From Phycisphaera sp. (GTDB lineage Bacteria; Planctomycetota; Phycisphaerae; Phycisphaerales; Zrk34): 64,000 nucleotides of DNA. Each line of letters opens with the position of its first letter. Position 1 is the stretch's first letter. Positions 52,401 through 61,700 of the stretch are shown here, one piece after another. The notes beneath the pieces were generated by a model, which made no database searches, was not told the origin of the DNA, and was given only the letters and a program-made list of their open reading frames with translations. The position numbers and the translations under genes are program-made. Location of the stretch: NCBI GenBank assembly GCA_016125285.1, contig WGMA01000028.1:62001-126000 (forward strand), read 5' to 3'.

Positions 52401-53864
52401 TTGAGCACGATCCACGGCCCGATCTTACGCATGGCGCTCAGCCACCCGACGCAGACCGCGATCATCGACGATCAGCGGCACTGGAAGTACATCGAGCTGG
52501 TCGGCGGCGCCTATCACCTCGCCGAACGCCTCTCGTCGATCAGCGAGTCGAAGCACGTGGGCATCCTGCTGCCGACCGGCGGCGCGTTCCCGATGGCGAC
52601 GCTGGCGTGCTGGATCCTCGGCCGCGTGCCCGTGCCGATCAACTACCTGCTCAGCGCCGACGAGCGGCAGTACATCGTCGACGACTCCGGCGTCGACACG
52701 GTCATCACCGCCGGGCAGATGCTCGACTTCCTCGGCGAGGCGCCCACCGGCGTCAGGCTGCTCAAGCTCGACGAGCTGAAGTTCGAGGGGCTGCCGCCGC
52801 TGCGGTGGCCGGCGCGGACCGCGTCGTCCGACGACCTGGCGACAATCCTCTACACGTCCGGCACGAGCGGCCGACCCAAGGGCGTCATGCTCACGCACCG
52901 CAACCTGCGGTCCAACGTCGAGGGCGCCGTCATCCACGCCGGCATCCGCCAGGCCGACACGTTCCTCGGCGTGCTGCCGCAGTTCCACAGCTTCGGGCTG
53001 ACCGCGCTGACGCTGCTGCCGCTGGCCGTGGGCTGCAAGGTCGTGTTCACCGCACGCTTCGTGCCGCGCAAGATCGTCCAGCTCATCCGCAAGCACCGCC
53101 CGGGCATCTTCCTGGCCATCCCGTCGATGTACAACGCCCTGATGACCGTCAAGGACATCAAGCCCGAGGACTTCAAGAGCCTCCGCTTCGCGATCAGCGG
53201 CGGCGAGCCGTTGCCACGCTCCGTCGCCGACCGGTTCGAGAAGACCACCGGCGTGCATATCCTCGAGGGCTACGGCCTGACCGAGACCTCGCCGATCGCG
53301 ACCTGGGCCACGCCGCAGGACTTCCGCGACGGCGCGGTCGGCAAGCCGATCCCCGGCGTCGACCTGCGTGTCATCGACGAGCAGGGCCACACGCTGTCGG
53401 CCGACCAGGAGGGCGAGGTGCTCATCAAGGGCCCGAACATCATGGCCGGCTACTACAAGATGCCGGACCTGACCGCCGAGGTGATCGACGACGACGGCTG
53501 GTTCCGCACCGGCGACTGGGGCATGATCGACAGCGAGGGGTTCCTGCACATTACCGGCCGCAAGAAAGAGATGCTGATCATCGGCGGCGAGAACGTGTTC
53601 CCCCGCGAGATCGAGGAGGTGCTCAACCGGCACAAGTCGATCAAGGACTCGGCGGTGATCGGCCGCATGGACGAGTCACGCGGCGAGCTGCCGGTCGCGT
53701 TCGTCGAGCTGAACGACGGCGTCGACGTGCTCGACGAGACCGACGTGCGGGCGTTCTGCCGCAAGGCCCTGGCCGGGTACAAGGTCCCCAAAGAGATCAA
53801 CGTGCTGGACGCGCTGCCGCGCAACCCCACGGGCAAGATTATGCGCCGCCAGCTGAAGGCGTAG
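52401..53864 (+). CDS. Acyl-CoA synthetase/AMP-dependent ligase
   Basis: A 487-residue ANL-superfamily enzyme that activates a carboxylic acid to acyl-AMP and then acyl-CoA (or acyl carrier protein). Core motifs: YTSGTSGRPKGVMLTHRN (A3), GYGLTETSP (A5), GWFRTGDWG (A7), GRKKEMLIIGGENVFP (A8) and the catalytic Lys in NPTGKIMRRQLKA (A10). The TTG start at 52401 is chosen because GGAAAGGA lies 6 bases upstream and the reading immediately yields the normal N-terminus; no ATG fits as well. Chain-length preference cannot be read from sequence, though medium/long-chain fatty acids are likely. Confidence 0.9.
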   Translation: MSTIHGPILRMALSHPTQTAIIDDQRHWKYIELVGGAYHLAERLSSISESKHVGILLPTGGAFPMATLACWILGRVPVPINYLLSADERQYIVDDSGVDTVITAGQMLDFLGEAPTGVRLLKLDELKFEGLPPLRWPARTASSDDLATILYTSGTSGRPKGVMLTHRNLRSNVEGAVIHAGIRQADTFLGVLPQFHSFGLTALTLLPLAVGCKVVFTARFVPRKIVQLIRKHRPGIFLAIPSMYNALMTVKDIKPEDFKSLRFAISGGEPLPRSVADRFEKTTGVHILEGYGLTETSPIATWATPQDFRDGAVGKPIPGVDLRVIDEQGHTLSADQEGEVLIKGPNIMAGYYKMPDLTAEVIDDDGWFRTGDWGMIDSEGFLHITGRKKEMLIIGGENVFPREIEEVLNRHKSIKDSAVIGRMDESRGELPVAFVELNDGVDVLDETDVRAFCRKALAGYKVPKEINVLDALPRNPTGKIMRRQLKA

Positions 53865-53949
53865 CCCGATAACGCCACACATTTTCGCAACCTCCGCACG
53901 CCCTCTGGTCGAAATGAATAAGGAAGAAGTTTCGATCGGAAGGTGTCAC

Positions 53950-54642
53950 ATGCGCACGAATGAAAACAACGGTTGGATGACGCGGACGCTGGTCGCGGCC
54001 CTGCTGGTGCTCGGCACGGCCGGGTTCGCCGACGCGTTTCAGTACAAGGTCAAGCCCGGCGACACGCTGATGTCGATCGCCGACAAGCAGCTCGGCAACG
54101 GCAAGCGGTGGCGTGAGATCGCCCAGTTCAACGGCATCGCCGACCCGACGGAGATGCGCGTCGGGCAGGTGCTGCTGCTGCCCGACGACGGGCCCGGCGG
54201 CGGCGAGGCGCCCGTGGAGCCGCAGGTCGTCCGCCAGCCCGTGATCGTGCGCTCCGCCCCGGCCGCGCCGAATTCGCCGAGTGCGCCGGCCGTGCAGCCC
54301 GCGTCGCAGCCGGCGCCGGCGGTCGCGAACACGCCTGCGCCCGCGCCGGTCGCGCCGACCTACGCGTCGCGCTCGACGCCGACCACCGCCACGTCATCGA
54401 CCACGACCACCGTCGCCGCCACGCCGACCGCCGACACCGGCGCCGGAGCCGGCAACTGGTCGATCGTGCAGTACATCGGCGGCAAGATCATGCAGAACGG
54501 CCTGATCGCGATCGTCCTCGCCGCGGGCTTCGCGGGCATGATGATCGCGTGGGTGTTCTCGCTGGTGACCCCGCGGAACCTGCTGGCGCTGGGGTTTGTG
54601 TTCCTGGTCGTCTCCGCCGCGCTGTTCTTCGTGATCCGCTGA
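53950..54642 (+). CDS. LysM domain protein with two C-terminal membrane spans
   Basis: A 230-residue protein. The N-terminal hydrophobic region (~10-26) may be a signal or anchor ending GFADA. Residues ~29-75 are a LysM peptidoglycan-binding domain (YKVKPGDTLMSIADKQLG, MRVGQVLLLP). A Pro/Ala/Thr linker of ~80 residues follows. Two membrane spans close the protein (IAIVLAAGFAGMMIAWVFSL and LLALGFVFLVVSAALFFVI). GGAAGG lies 7 bases before ATG 53950. It probably ties the inner membrane to the cell wall (inference). Confidence 0.86.
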   Translation: MRTNENNGWMTRTLVAALLVLGTAGFADAFQYKVKPGDTLMSIADKQLGNGKRWREIAQFNGIADPTEMRVGQVLLLPDDGPGGGEAPVEPQVVRQPVIVRSAPAAPNSPSAPAVQPASQPAPAVANTPAPAPVAPTYASRSTPTTATSSTTTTVAATPTADTGAGAGNWSIVQYIGGKIMQNGLIAIVLAAGFAGMMIAWVFSLVTPRNLLALGFVFLVVSAALFFVIR

Positions 54643-54659
54643 TCGCGGTGGCTCGGGTG

Positions 54660-54887
54660 GCGCTGACAAGCGGAGCTTGTCAGTGGCGAAGGTTGCGTGA
54701 TCAACGCCTTTTCGCCTTCTGCGGTGTGTCGGCGCGCCGTTCCCCTCTCCCGCCGGGAGAGGGCGAGGGTGAGGGATCATCATCCGAGTTAGCGTCGCAT
54801 CGCTCGATACGCCTTTGACATCAAACCGCAGAACTGTCGGCACAACGCCACTGACAAGCTCCACTGCGTTCCGCTTGTCAGTGCCAC
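54660..54887. repeat. Hairpin repeats: two CTGACAAGC elements flanking a CCCTCTCCC element
   Basis: CTGACAAGC-GGA-GCTTGTCAG (54663-54683) and a larger GCCACTGACAAGC...GCTTGTCAGTG element (54847-54883) flank a CCCTCTCCC/GGGAGAGGG element with GGGTGAGGG tail (54743-54776). This 280-bp space between convergent genes has no gene. Confidence 0.75.
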
Positions 54888-54924
54888 CCCGATGCCGCAG
54901 CAGACGCGTCAGACAGAACCTGAC

Positions 54925-55629
54925 CTACGCCTCGGCGCTGCCGGTCTCTACCCATCGCTTCAGCGGCGTCGCGTCCGACAGGTCCTCGGCCACGTAGTCC
55001 GCGCCGGCCTCACGCAACTCCTCGACGCTGAACTTGCCGGTCGCCACGGCGAACGCGTAGCAGCCGTGCGCGTGGGCGCAGTCGATGTCGTTGGGCGTGT
55101 CGCCGATCACCGCGACGTGCTGCGGCTCGATCGCGTGGCCGTGCAGATCCTCGTAGCGCGCCAACGCGTAGGGCACCAGGTCGGGCCGGGTCTTGCCGCA
55201 GTCACCCCAGGCGGACACGGCGAACCAGCCGGGGTCGATGCCCGCGTGCCGCAGCTTGAGCGGGCCGGTCTGCGAGAGGTTGCCGGTGAGCATGCCGAGC
55301 GTCACGTCGGGCCGGTCGCGAAACTCGATCAGCACCTCGGGCATGCCGGGCAGGACCGTCATCGTCGCCTCGGACGACGACAGGCCGCGCTCGAGCTCCT
55401 CAACGAACGCCTCGACGAACTCCGCCATGTGCTGGTCCGTCGCGGTCAGCCCCGAGAGCTTCGCGCCGTCGAGGAAGATCAGCGGATCAAGGCACCCGGA
55501 AAAGGACACGCCGTGCAGCGAGTACTTATCACCCAGCACGCGTTGTCCGGCACGCTCGAGCGCGCCGATCCCCGCGCCGTTGGTCAGCAGCATGGTTCCG
55601 TCGATATCGAATAACAACAGCTTTGACAT
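54925..55629 (-). CDS. HAD superfamily phosphatase (phosphoglycolate phosphatase-like)
   Basis: A 234-residue haloacid dehalogenase-like hydrolase. Motif I DIDGT (8-12), motif II Thr in MLTGN, motif III Lys in GKTRPD and motif IV GDTPNDIDCA are all present. The helical cap between motifs I and II matches the Gph-like subgroup. The substrate is a phosphorylated small molecule such as phosphoglycolate (inference). ATG 55629 is 7 nt after TAGAAT (55642-55637) with no ribosome-binding site. Divergent from the TIGR03546-like gene. Confidence 0.9.
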   Translation of the reverse strand: MSKLLLFDIDGTMLLTNGAGIGALERAGQRVLGDKYSLHGVSFSGCLDPLIFLDGAKLSGLTATDQHMAEFVEAFVEELERGLSSSEATMTVLPGMPEVLIEFRDRPDVTLGMLTGNLSQTGPLKLRHAGIDPGWFAVSAWGDCGKTRPDLVPYALARYEDLHGHAIEPQHVAVIGDTPNDIDCAHAHGCYAFAVATGKFSVEELREAGADYVAEDLSDATPLKRWVETGSAEA

Positions 55630-55706
55630 AATCGGGATTCTACCGATTAGCCGGTCGACCGCCTAACGGCTAAATTGATAGTGGCGCCAAACTGAAAGGG
55701 AGTGAG

Positions 55707-57554
55707 ATGCTCACACGAAAACTCGGAAAGATTCTGCGCGGCAAGGCGACACCGGCTCAGCTGATGATGGCGTGCGTGCTCGGCGCGACGCTCGGGTTCA
55801 TGCCCGGCTTCACGCAGGCCGGCGGACTCATCGTCTTCCTGATCCTGCTGCTGATCATCCTCAACGCCAACCTCGGCGTCGCGGCGATCATCGGCGGTCT
55901 GTCGAAGCTCGCGTCGCTCGCGCTGATGCCCGTGTCGTTCTACATCGGGCGCGGGCTGCTCGACGGCCCGACGCAGGGGCTGTTCAAGGCGATGATCAAC
56001 GCGCCCGTCCTCGCGCTGTTCGGCTTCGAGTACTACGCGACGACCGGCGGCCTCGTGCTCGGGCTCGTCGTCGGCCTCGTGACGGGCTTCATGGTCATCA
56101 GCTCCATCAAGTCGTTCCGGCGGCGCATGGCGGACCTCGAAGAGAACTCCGAGACGTACAAGAAATACATGAGCAAGGGCTCGACGAAGTGGCTGCTGTG
56201 GATCTTCTTCGGCGGCGGCGCCAAGCAGAGCTTCGGCGAGCTGATGGAGCTCAAGGGCAAGGTCATCCGCCCGATCGGCGTGGTGTTCGCGGTGCTGGTG
56301 GTCGTGGCGCTGGTGCTGGTGCAGCAGTTCTTCTCCGGGCCGATCGTCACGTCCGTGCTCAAGCGCGAGCTGGCGGCGGCGAACGGCGCGACCGTCGACC
56401 TCGAGTCGGCCGACGCGAACCTCAAGGAGGGCCGCCTCGTGATGAACGGCCTGGCGATGGCCGACCCCAACGCGCTGGACACGAACCTGCTCGAGGCCGA
56501 GCGCGTCGAGATCGACATCAGCGGCACCGACCTGCTCCGCAAGCGGATGACGCTGGACAAGGTGACGGTGGTCAGCGGCCGCAACGGCACGAAGCGCGCG
56601 GTGCCTGGCGTGATCGTCGGTGCGGGCCCGCAGCCGACGCCCGAGGAGAAGACCGACAAGCAGCCAGGCGAGAAGACCATCGACGAGTACATCAAGCAGG
56701 CGAAGGAGTGGAAGGAACGACTCGCGCAGCTGCGCAAGTGGCTCGACGAGATGTCCGGCGATCAGTCGCCCACGGAGGGCGGCAAGCCGGAGGAGACGCT
56801 CGCCGAACGCCTGGCGCGGGAGATCCGCGAGAAGGGCTACGCGAACGTCACCGCGTCGCACCTGATCGAGGGCTCGCCCAGCGTGACCGTCACGCAGCTC
56901 ATCGCCGACAAGGTGCAGACCGACAAGCTCGACGGCGAGACGCTGGACATCCACGGCGAGAACCTGTCGACGCAGCCGCGGCTGCTCGACGGCGCGCCGA
57001 AGCTGACGATCAAGTCGAGCAAGGGCACGCTGAACTTCGACGTCAACATGGCCGGCGTGTCGAAGGCCGGCGGCGACAGCACGCTGGCGATGTCGTACGC
57101 GGGCCTGCCCGTGGACACGTTCTCCGGGCAGCTGCCGGCGGTGGGCGGCGCGGCGCCGATCTCCGGCGGGACGCTCGACGCGTCGCTCAACGGCAAGCTC
57201 ATGACGGCGAACGGCGCGAGCATCAACATGCCGCTGAAGATCACGCTGCACAACACGACGGTGACGCTCCCCGCGGCGGGCAGCGCGCCGGTCGATCAGC
57301 TGGCGATCCCGCTGAAGCTGCGCGGGCCGATCGACAACCCGCGCATCACGCTCAGCGACGACACGCTCGCCACCGCGCTGAAGGACGCGGGCGCGGCGGT
57401 GCTGGCCGGCAAGCTCAAGGGCGAGGCCGGCAAGCAGATCGACAAGGCGACGGGGCAGCTGCAGGACAAGCTCGGCGACAAGGTCGGCGGCGAGGTGGGC
57501 GACAAGCTCGGCGGGGCGGTCAAGGGCCTGTTCGGCGGCGACAAAAAGAAGTAA
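55707..57554 (+). CDS. TIGR03546-like membrane protein with AsmA-like extracytoplasmic region
   Basis: A 615-residue protein. Residues ~15-140 hold several hydrophobic spans with the DUF2062/TIGR03546 pattern (CVLGATLGFMPGFTQAGG, NLGVAAIIGG). A further span at ~190-212 precedes a 400-residue beta-rich region (VDLESADANLKEGRLVMNGLAMADP, VEIDISGTDLLRKRMTLDKVTV) of the kind found in AsmA/DUF748 lipid-transfer proteins. The C-terminus is an amphipathic repeat (LGDKVGGEVGDKLGGAVK). AAAGGGAG lies 4 bases before ATG 55707. A role in outer-envelope maintenance is plausible (inference). Confidence 0.8.
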   Translation: MLTRKLGKILRGKATPAQLMMACVLGATLGFMPGFTQAGGLIVFLILLLIILNANLGVAAIIGGLSKLASLALMPVSFYIGRGLLDGPTQGLFKAMINAPVLALFGFEYYATTGGLVLGLVVGLVTGFMVISSIKSFRRRMADLEENSETYKKYMSKGSTKWLLWIFFGGGAKQSFGELMELKGKVIRPIGVVFAVLVVVALVLVQQFFSGPIVTSVLKRELAAANGATVDLESADANLKEGRLVMNGLAMADPNALDTNLLEAERVEIDISGTDLLRKRMTLDKVTVVSGRNGTKRAVPGVIVGAGPQPTPEEKTDKQPGEKTIDEYIKQAKEWKERLAQLRKWLDEMSGDQSPTEGGKPEETLAERLAREIREKGYANVTASHLIEGSPSVTVTQLIADKVQTDKLDGETLDIHGENLSTQPRLLDGAPKLTIKSSKGTLNFDVNMAGVSKAGGDSTLAMSYAGLPVDTFSGQLPAVGGAAPISGGTLDASLNGKLMTANGASINMPLKITLHNTTVTLPAAGSAPVDQLAIPLKLRGPIDNPRITLSDDTLATALKDAGAAVLAGKLKGEAGKQIDKATGQLQDKLGDKVGGEVGDKLGGAVKGLFGGDKKK

Positions 57555-57568
57555 CGCCGGCAAGCCGA

Positions 57569-58594
57569 TCAGCCGAACATCTGCGTCCAGTGCTTGTCGT
57601 GCTCGCCGAGGCCGACGCGCTTGTGGCCACCGAGCATGTTCTTGAAGTGACCGGGGCTGTGCCACCAGCCGTGGATGGCCGCGACGCCGGTGCTCATCCC
57701 CGCGGCGATGTTCTCCGCCGATGCGCTGGTGCCGAAACGCTTCGCGCGATCCCACGGTGACGCCTTGCCCGGCACGGGCGACTCGTGCGCGAAGAACCCC
57801 TTCTCCGCCATGTCCGTGCTGTGATCGGTCGCCGCCGCGCAGAGCTTGGGGTCGATCGCCTGCGCCCCGAGCCCCAGCAGCAGACGGATGCGGTTGAGCT
57901 CGTCGATGCCGGCGACGACCTCGGCATCGAGCCGCGAGGCGTACCGCAGATTGCCCGCAAGCGTGTTCTGCGACACGCCGTCCGGCGCCAGCGCCATCAG
58001 GGTCGCGGTACGCTCGGCCGGGGCCAGCACGTCGTCGACCGGCCGCCCGGTCAGCGCGGCCCAGTCCGCGGCCTGCTCGACGATCCGGTCGCGTGTCTGC
58101 TTGAGCCGTTCATCACCGGCGATCGCATCGGTGACGTTCGGCATCAGCAGTCCGCCGAGCTTGTCGAGCGCCGGGTCACCCGTGGCCACGATCTGCTCCT
58201 TGCTGAGATTCGCGTTGTCGCGCAGGTCCAGCACGTCGTGGCGCAGCTTCTCGACGGTCGCGGCGTCTGCGGTGCGACGCTTCTCGATCGCCGAACGCTG
58301 CACCGCGCGGAACAGCTGCAACTGATACCCCTGAATCGGCGATCCGAGCGTCTTGTCGAGCACCTCGCTCATCTGCTCGATCGCGGCCGGCCCCAGCGCC
58401 CGAATCTGCCCGATGAGCTGCCCGCGTGTCGCGGCGTCAATGCCCGGCTTGCGGTAGTCGTACATCAGTTTGCGCAGCGTCGCGGCGTCCTCGCGCGACA
58501 GCGTGCTCTCCGCCGCGGCCAGCGGCCCCGCGGTCGCGCACGCGACGAACACCAGCGTCAACCAGGCAACGTGTCGATCGAGGGGGGATCGCAT
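57569..58594 (-). CDS. Secreted CAP-domain (SCP/PR1-like) protein
   Basis: A 341-residue secreted protein with signal peptide 1-28. Residues ~30-190 are helical and unrecognised. Residues ~220-341 form a CAP domain: LCAAATDHSTDMAEKGFFAH, SPWDRAKRFG, SAENIAAG and GWWHSPGHFKNML-x-HW, with the conserved His/Glu cavity residues. CAP proteins in bacteria are secreted and often calcium-bound, with unclear catalysis. ATG 58594 is 6 nt after TACAAT (58606-58601) with no ribosome-binding site. Convergent with the TIGR03546-like gene, 14 bp apart. Confidence 0.88.
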   Translation of the reverse strand: MRSPLDRHVAWLTLVFVACATAGPLAAAESTLSREDAATLRKLMYDYRKPGIDAATRGQLIGQIRALGPAAIEQMSEVLDKTLGSPIQGYQLQLFRAVQRSAIEKRRTADAATVEKLRHDVLDLRDNANLSKEQIVATGDPALDKLGGLLMPNVTDAIAGDERLKQTRDRIVEQAADWAALTGRPVDDVLAPAERTATLMALAPDGVSQNTLAGNLRYASRLDAEVVAGIDELNRIRLLLGLGAQAIDPKLCAAATDHSTDMAEKGFFAHESPVPGKASPWDRAKRFGTSASAENIAAGMSTGVAAIHGWWHSPGHFKNMLGGHKRVGLGEHDKHWTQMFG

Positions 58595-58700
58595 GAGATG
58601 ATTGTAAGCCGCCGGTTACGTAGAGTGTACCGGCGGATTGCGGGTGGCCATGCGGCAGATTATCCTCGCGGCACACGGGTGTCTCACATCGAGGGGCGTG

Positions 58701-61700
58701 ATGGGCGAGCCGAACAGCAAGATCCTCCAGACGATGCTCGACCGGCTCTTCGCGTCGATCGTCAACGGACCCAGCCTCAACTGCCGACCCCACAACAGCC
58801 GACAACGCCTCGACTGGACGCACCTCGCTCACCTCGGCGACCAGAATCCCGTCGAGACGATGCAGCGCCTGCTCGGCGACGACCGCGAAGTGCGACTCGC
58901 CGCGCGGCACGCGTCACCCGGCAAGCCGCCCGAGGCGCCCGCGGAATCGAAGGACAAGGCCCACACGCCCGCGCCGACCGCCGACGCCGCGCCCGCGCCG
59001 CCTGAACCGACGGCGGAGTCATCCGACGCGGACACCGGCGAAACCAGCGAAACCAGCGAAACCGGCGGAGCCGTCGACGCGGACATCGTCGACGCCGCGC
59101 CCGCCGAGCCCCCCGCGCCGCCCGTCAACAACGAGATCAAGCACACCGACGCGATGGAGGTCTACCGCCGCGCCGTGCGCGATCACGGCGAGCAGAAGAA
59201 GGTGCTCAGCAAGCTCCGCGTGATCGCCGAGGAAGCCAAGACCTACGAAGACGACACCGGCGTGTACGTGCTGAACGTCGGGTTCCCGCTGCTGAGCCTC
59301 AACGCGTCGTCGCTGAGCGGCGGCGGGTTCGGCGGGTCACGCCGCATCCTCGCGCCGCTGGCGTTCGTGCCGGTCAACGTGAAGGTCAAGGCGGGGGCGC
59401 AGCCCGGCGTCGAGCTGGCGTGCCGCGAGGACGAGGTCGACCGCGTCGTGCCGAACACCGCGTTGCTGGCGTGGCTGGAGCAGCAGACCGGCAAGCCGCA
59501 GCGCGAGCTGTTCGAGGACGAGGAAGGCACGCACACCTGGCAGGAGATCTGCGACATCGTCAAGCACGTGTGCGCGTCGCTGGAGATGCCCGTGCCGTCG
59601 CACTACACCGCCGAGGCCTGGCCGGACGACCTGACACTGCGCGCCGCGCCGCGTGCCGACGACACGACCGGCGAGCCCGAGATCTTCGACGCCGCGGTGC
59701 TCGGCCTGTTTCCGATGTCCAACCAGGGCCTGCTGCGCGACACGCAGGCGATGCTCGGCGGCGAGTCGCTCGAAGGCCCCGTCGAGAGCTTCATCCGCGT
59801 CGACGTCTCGCTCGACCAGCAGCCCGACGAGTCGTACGAGCACGAAACCTCCACCGGCGCGAAGAACCCGCGCAACTTCACCGCCGAACGCCTCGTCGCC
59901 AACGCGGATCCGTGCCAGGCACGCGCCGTGAGCCTCGCGCGCACGTGCAAGGGCCTCGTCGTCCACGGCCCGCCCGGCACCGGCAAGAGCCAGACCATCA
60001 CCAACATCATCGGCGACCACCTCGCGCGCGGCGAACGCGTGCTGTTCGTCTGCGACAAACGCACCGCGCTCGACGTCGTGTCCAACCGCCTCGACTACCT
60101 CGGCATCGGCGGACTCTGCGCCGTCGTGCACGACCCGCAGCGCGACCAGAAGGACCTGTACATGTCGATCCGCAACGAGCTCGAACAGCTCGCCGAAGCG
60201 AAAATCGACGAAAAAGCCGCCGGAAAACTCGAAAAAGTCGACGTCGAGCTGCAGAAGCTGCACGACGAGCTGACCGACCACTGGCGTGACCTGATGGAGG
60301 CCGACGCGGCGACCGGTATGTCGTTCCACCAGCTGATGGGTGACTGGCTCGCGATCGATGTCCGCCCGGAGCTGACCGTCGACGAGCGAACGCTGGCCGA
60401 CGTCACGCTCGCCGCGTTTCAGCAGGGCGCCGTCGAGATCGACTACGTGTTCCAGCGCGGCGAGGCCGTGGGGTACAGCTCGCACCCGTGGGTCGCTGCG
60501 GCGGGCGTGACGATCGGCGAGTTCCTCTCACGCTCGGTCGACGCGATCCGCAAGTCGATGCGGGCGACCGGACCGGCCGCGGCGAACGCCGACGCCACAC
60601 GCCACGAGTCGATCCCCGCGTTCGGCGTCACCGTCGACCTGCTCGAACAGGGCGCCGCACGCACGAAACTCGCCGAGCAGTTGGACGCCGTGCTCAACGA
60701 CGCCGACGCCGAGCTCGCCGCACGCTGGGCCAACCAGCGGGCCGACGACATCCGCCGCGACGCGCAACGCCTCGCCGACGTGCAGCCCGCCGTCGATCGA
60801 TTCCGTGGCGGTCCGCTCGACGCCGAGCTGTCGATGCTCGTGCGCACGCAGCCGCCGAATCTTGCGACGATCGCCCGTCAGATTGCCACGCTCGAGGCGT
60901 ACATCGACAAGGCGTCGCGCTGGTACGGCTTCGCGTGCCTCGGCGACAAGTCGCGCGCCAAGAAGGAACTGCTCGCGTACGGCCAGCAGCTCACTCCCGA
61001 CGCCGCGCAGCGTGTGCTCACCTTCCTGCAGGGCCTGCGCGACCGCCTGATGCTCGCCGCGCTGTGCGACGAGTTCGCCGGCGTGTCGCCCACCGGTCGC
61101 CTGCCCGACGACGCGTCGCTCGGCCGTGAGCTCGCCGGCCACGCCCGCATGCTCGGGATGCTCGCTTCGCTGCACGCAGGGGCCACGCTGGAGGGCCTCG
61201 CCAAGCCGATCTGCGAAGCGCTGATCCAGCGCGGCCGCGCCGCCGACGAGCACGCCGGGGATCACGCCGCGCAGTTGCTCGACGGTTTGCGCCGCTCGGA
61301 GGATCGCGCCAAGGCCGTGCACGCGCTCGAGCAGGCGATGGTCGACACGAAGCTGATCGGCGACGACTGGCTCGGCGACGCGTCGACACGCTGGCGGGGC
61401 GGCGCCGCAGCGGGCGACGACATCGAAGCACTCAATGACCGGCTCGACACGCTCGAGGACGTGCTCCGCATCGCCGACACGCTCGGCAAACTGCCCGCGC
61501 CGATCGCCGCCGCGGCGCGTCAGCTGCTCGCCCGGCCGATCGCCGCGTCCGAGGGTATCGCCGCGCTGCGCAAGGCCGTGTACACCGCGGAGATCCGCCG
61601 TCGCCTGGCCGACAACGCCCGGCTTCAGCAGATCGACGCGCACCGGCTGACCACCGTGTTCGACCGCTACCGCAAGCTCGACCAGGACAAGCTCGCGCTC

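Noticed and set aside
55647-57755. A 702-codon minus-strand open frame opposite the TIGR03546-like gene
   Set aside because: Arg/His/Leu-rich low-complexity antisense frame with no domain; the plus-strand gene has a ribosome-binding site and membrane spans.
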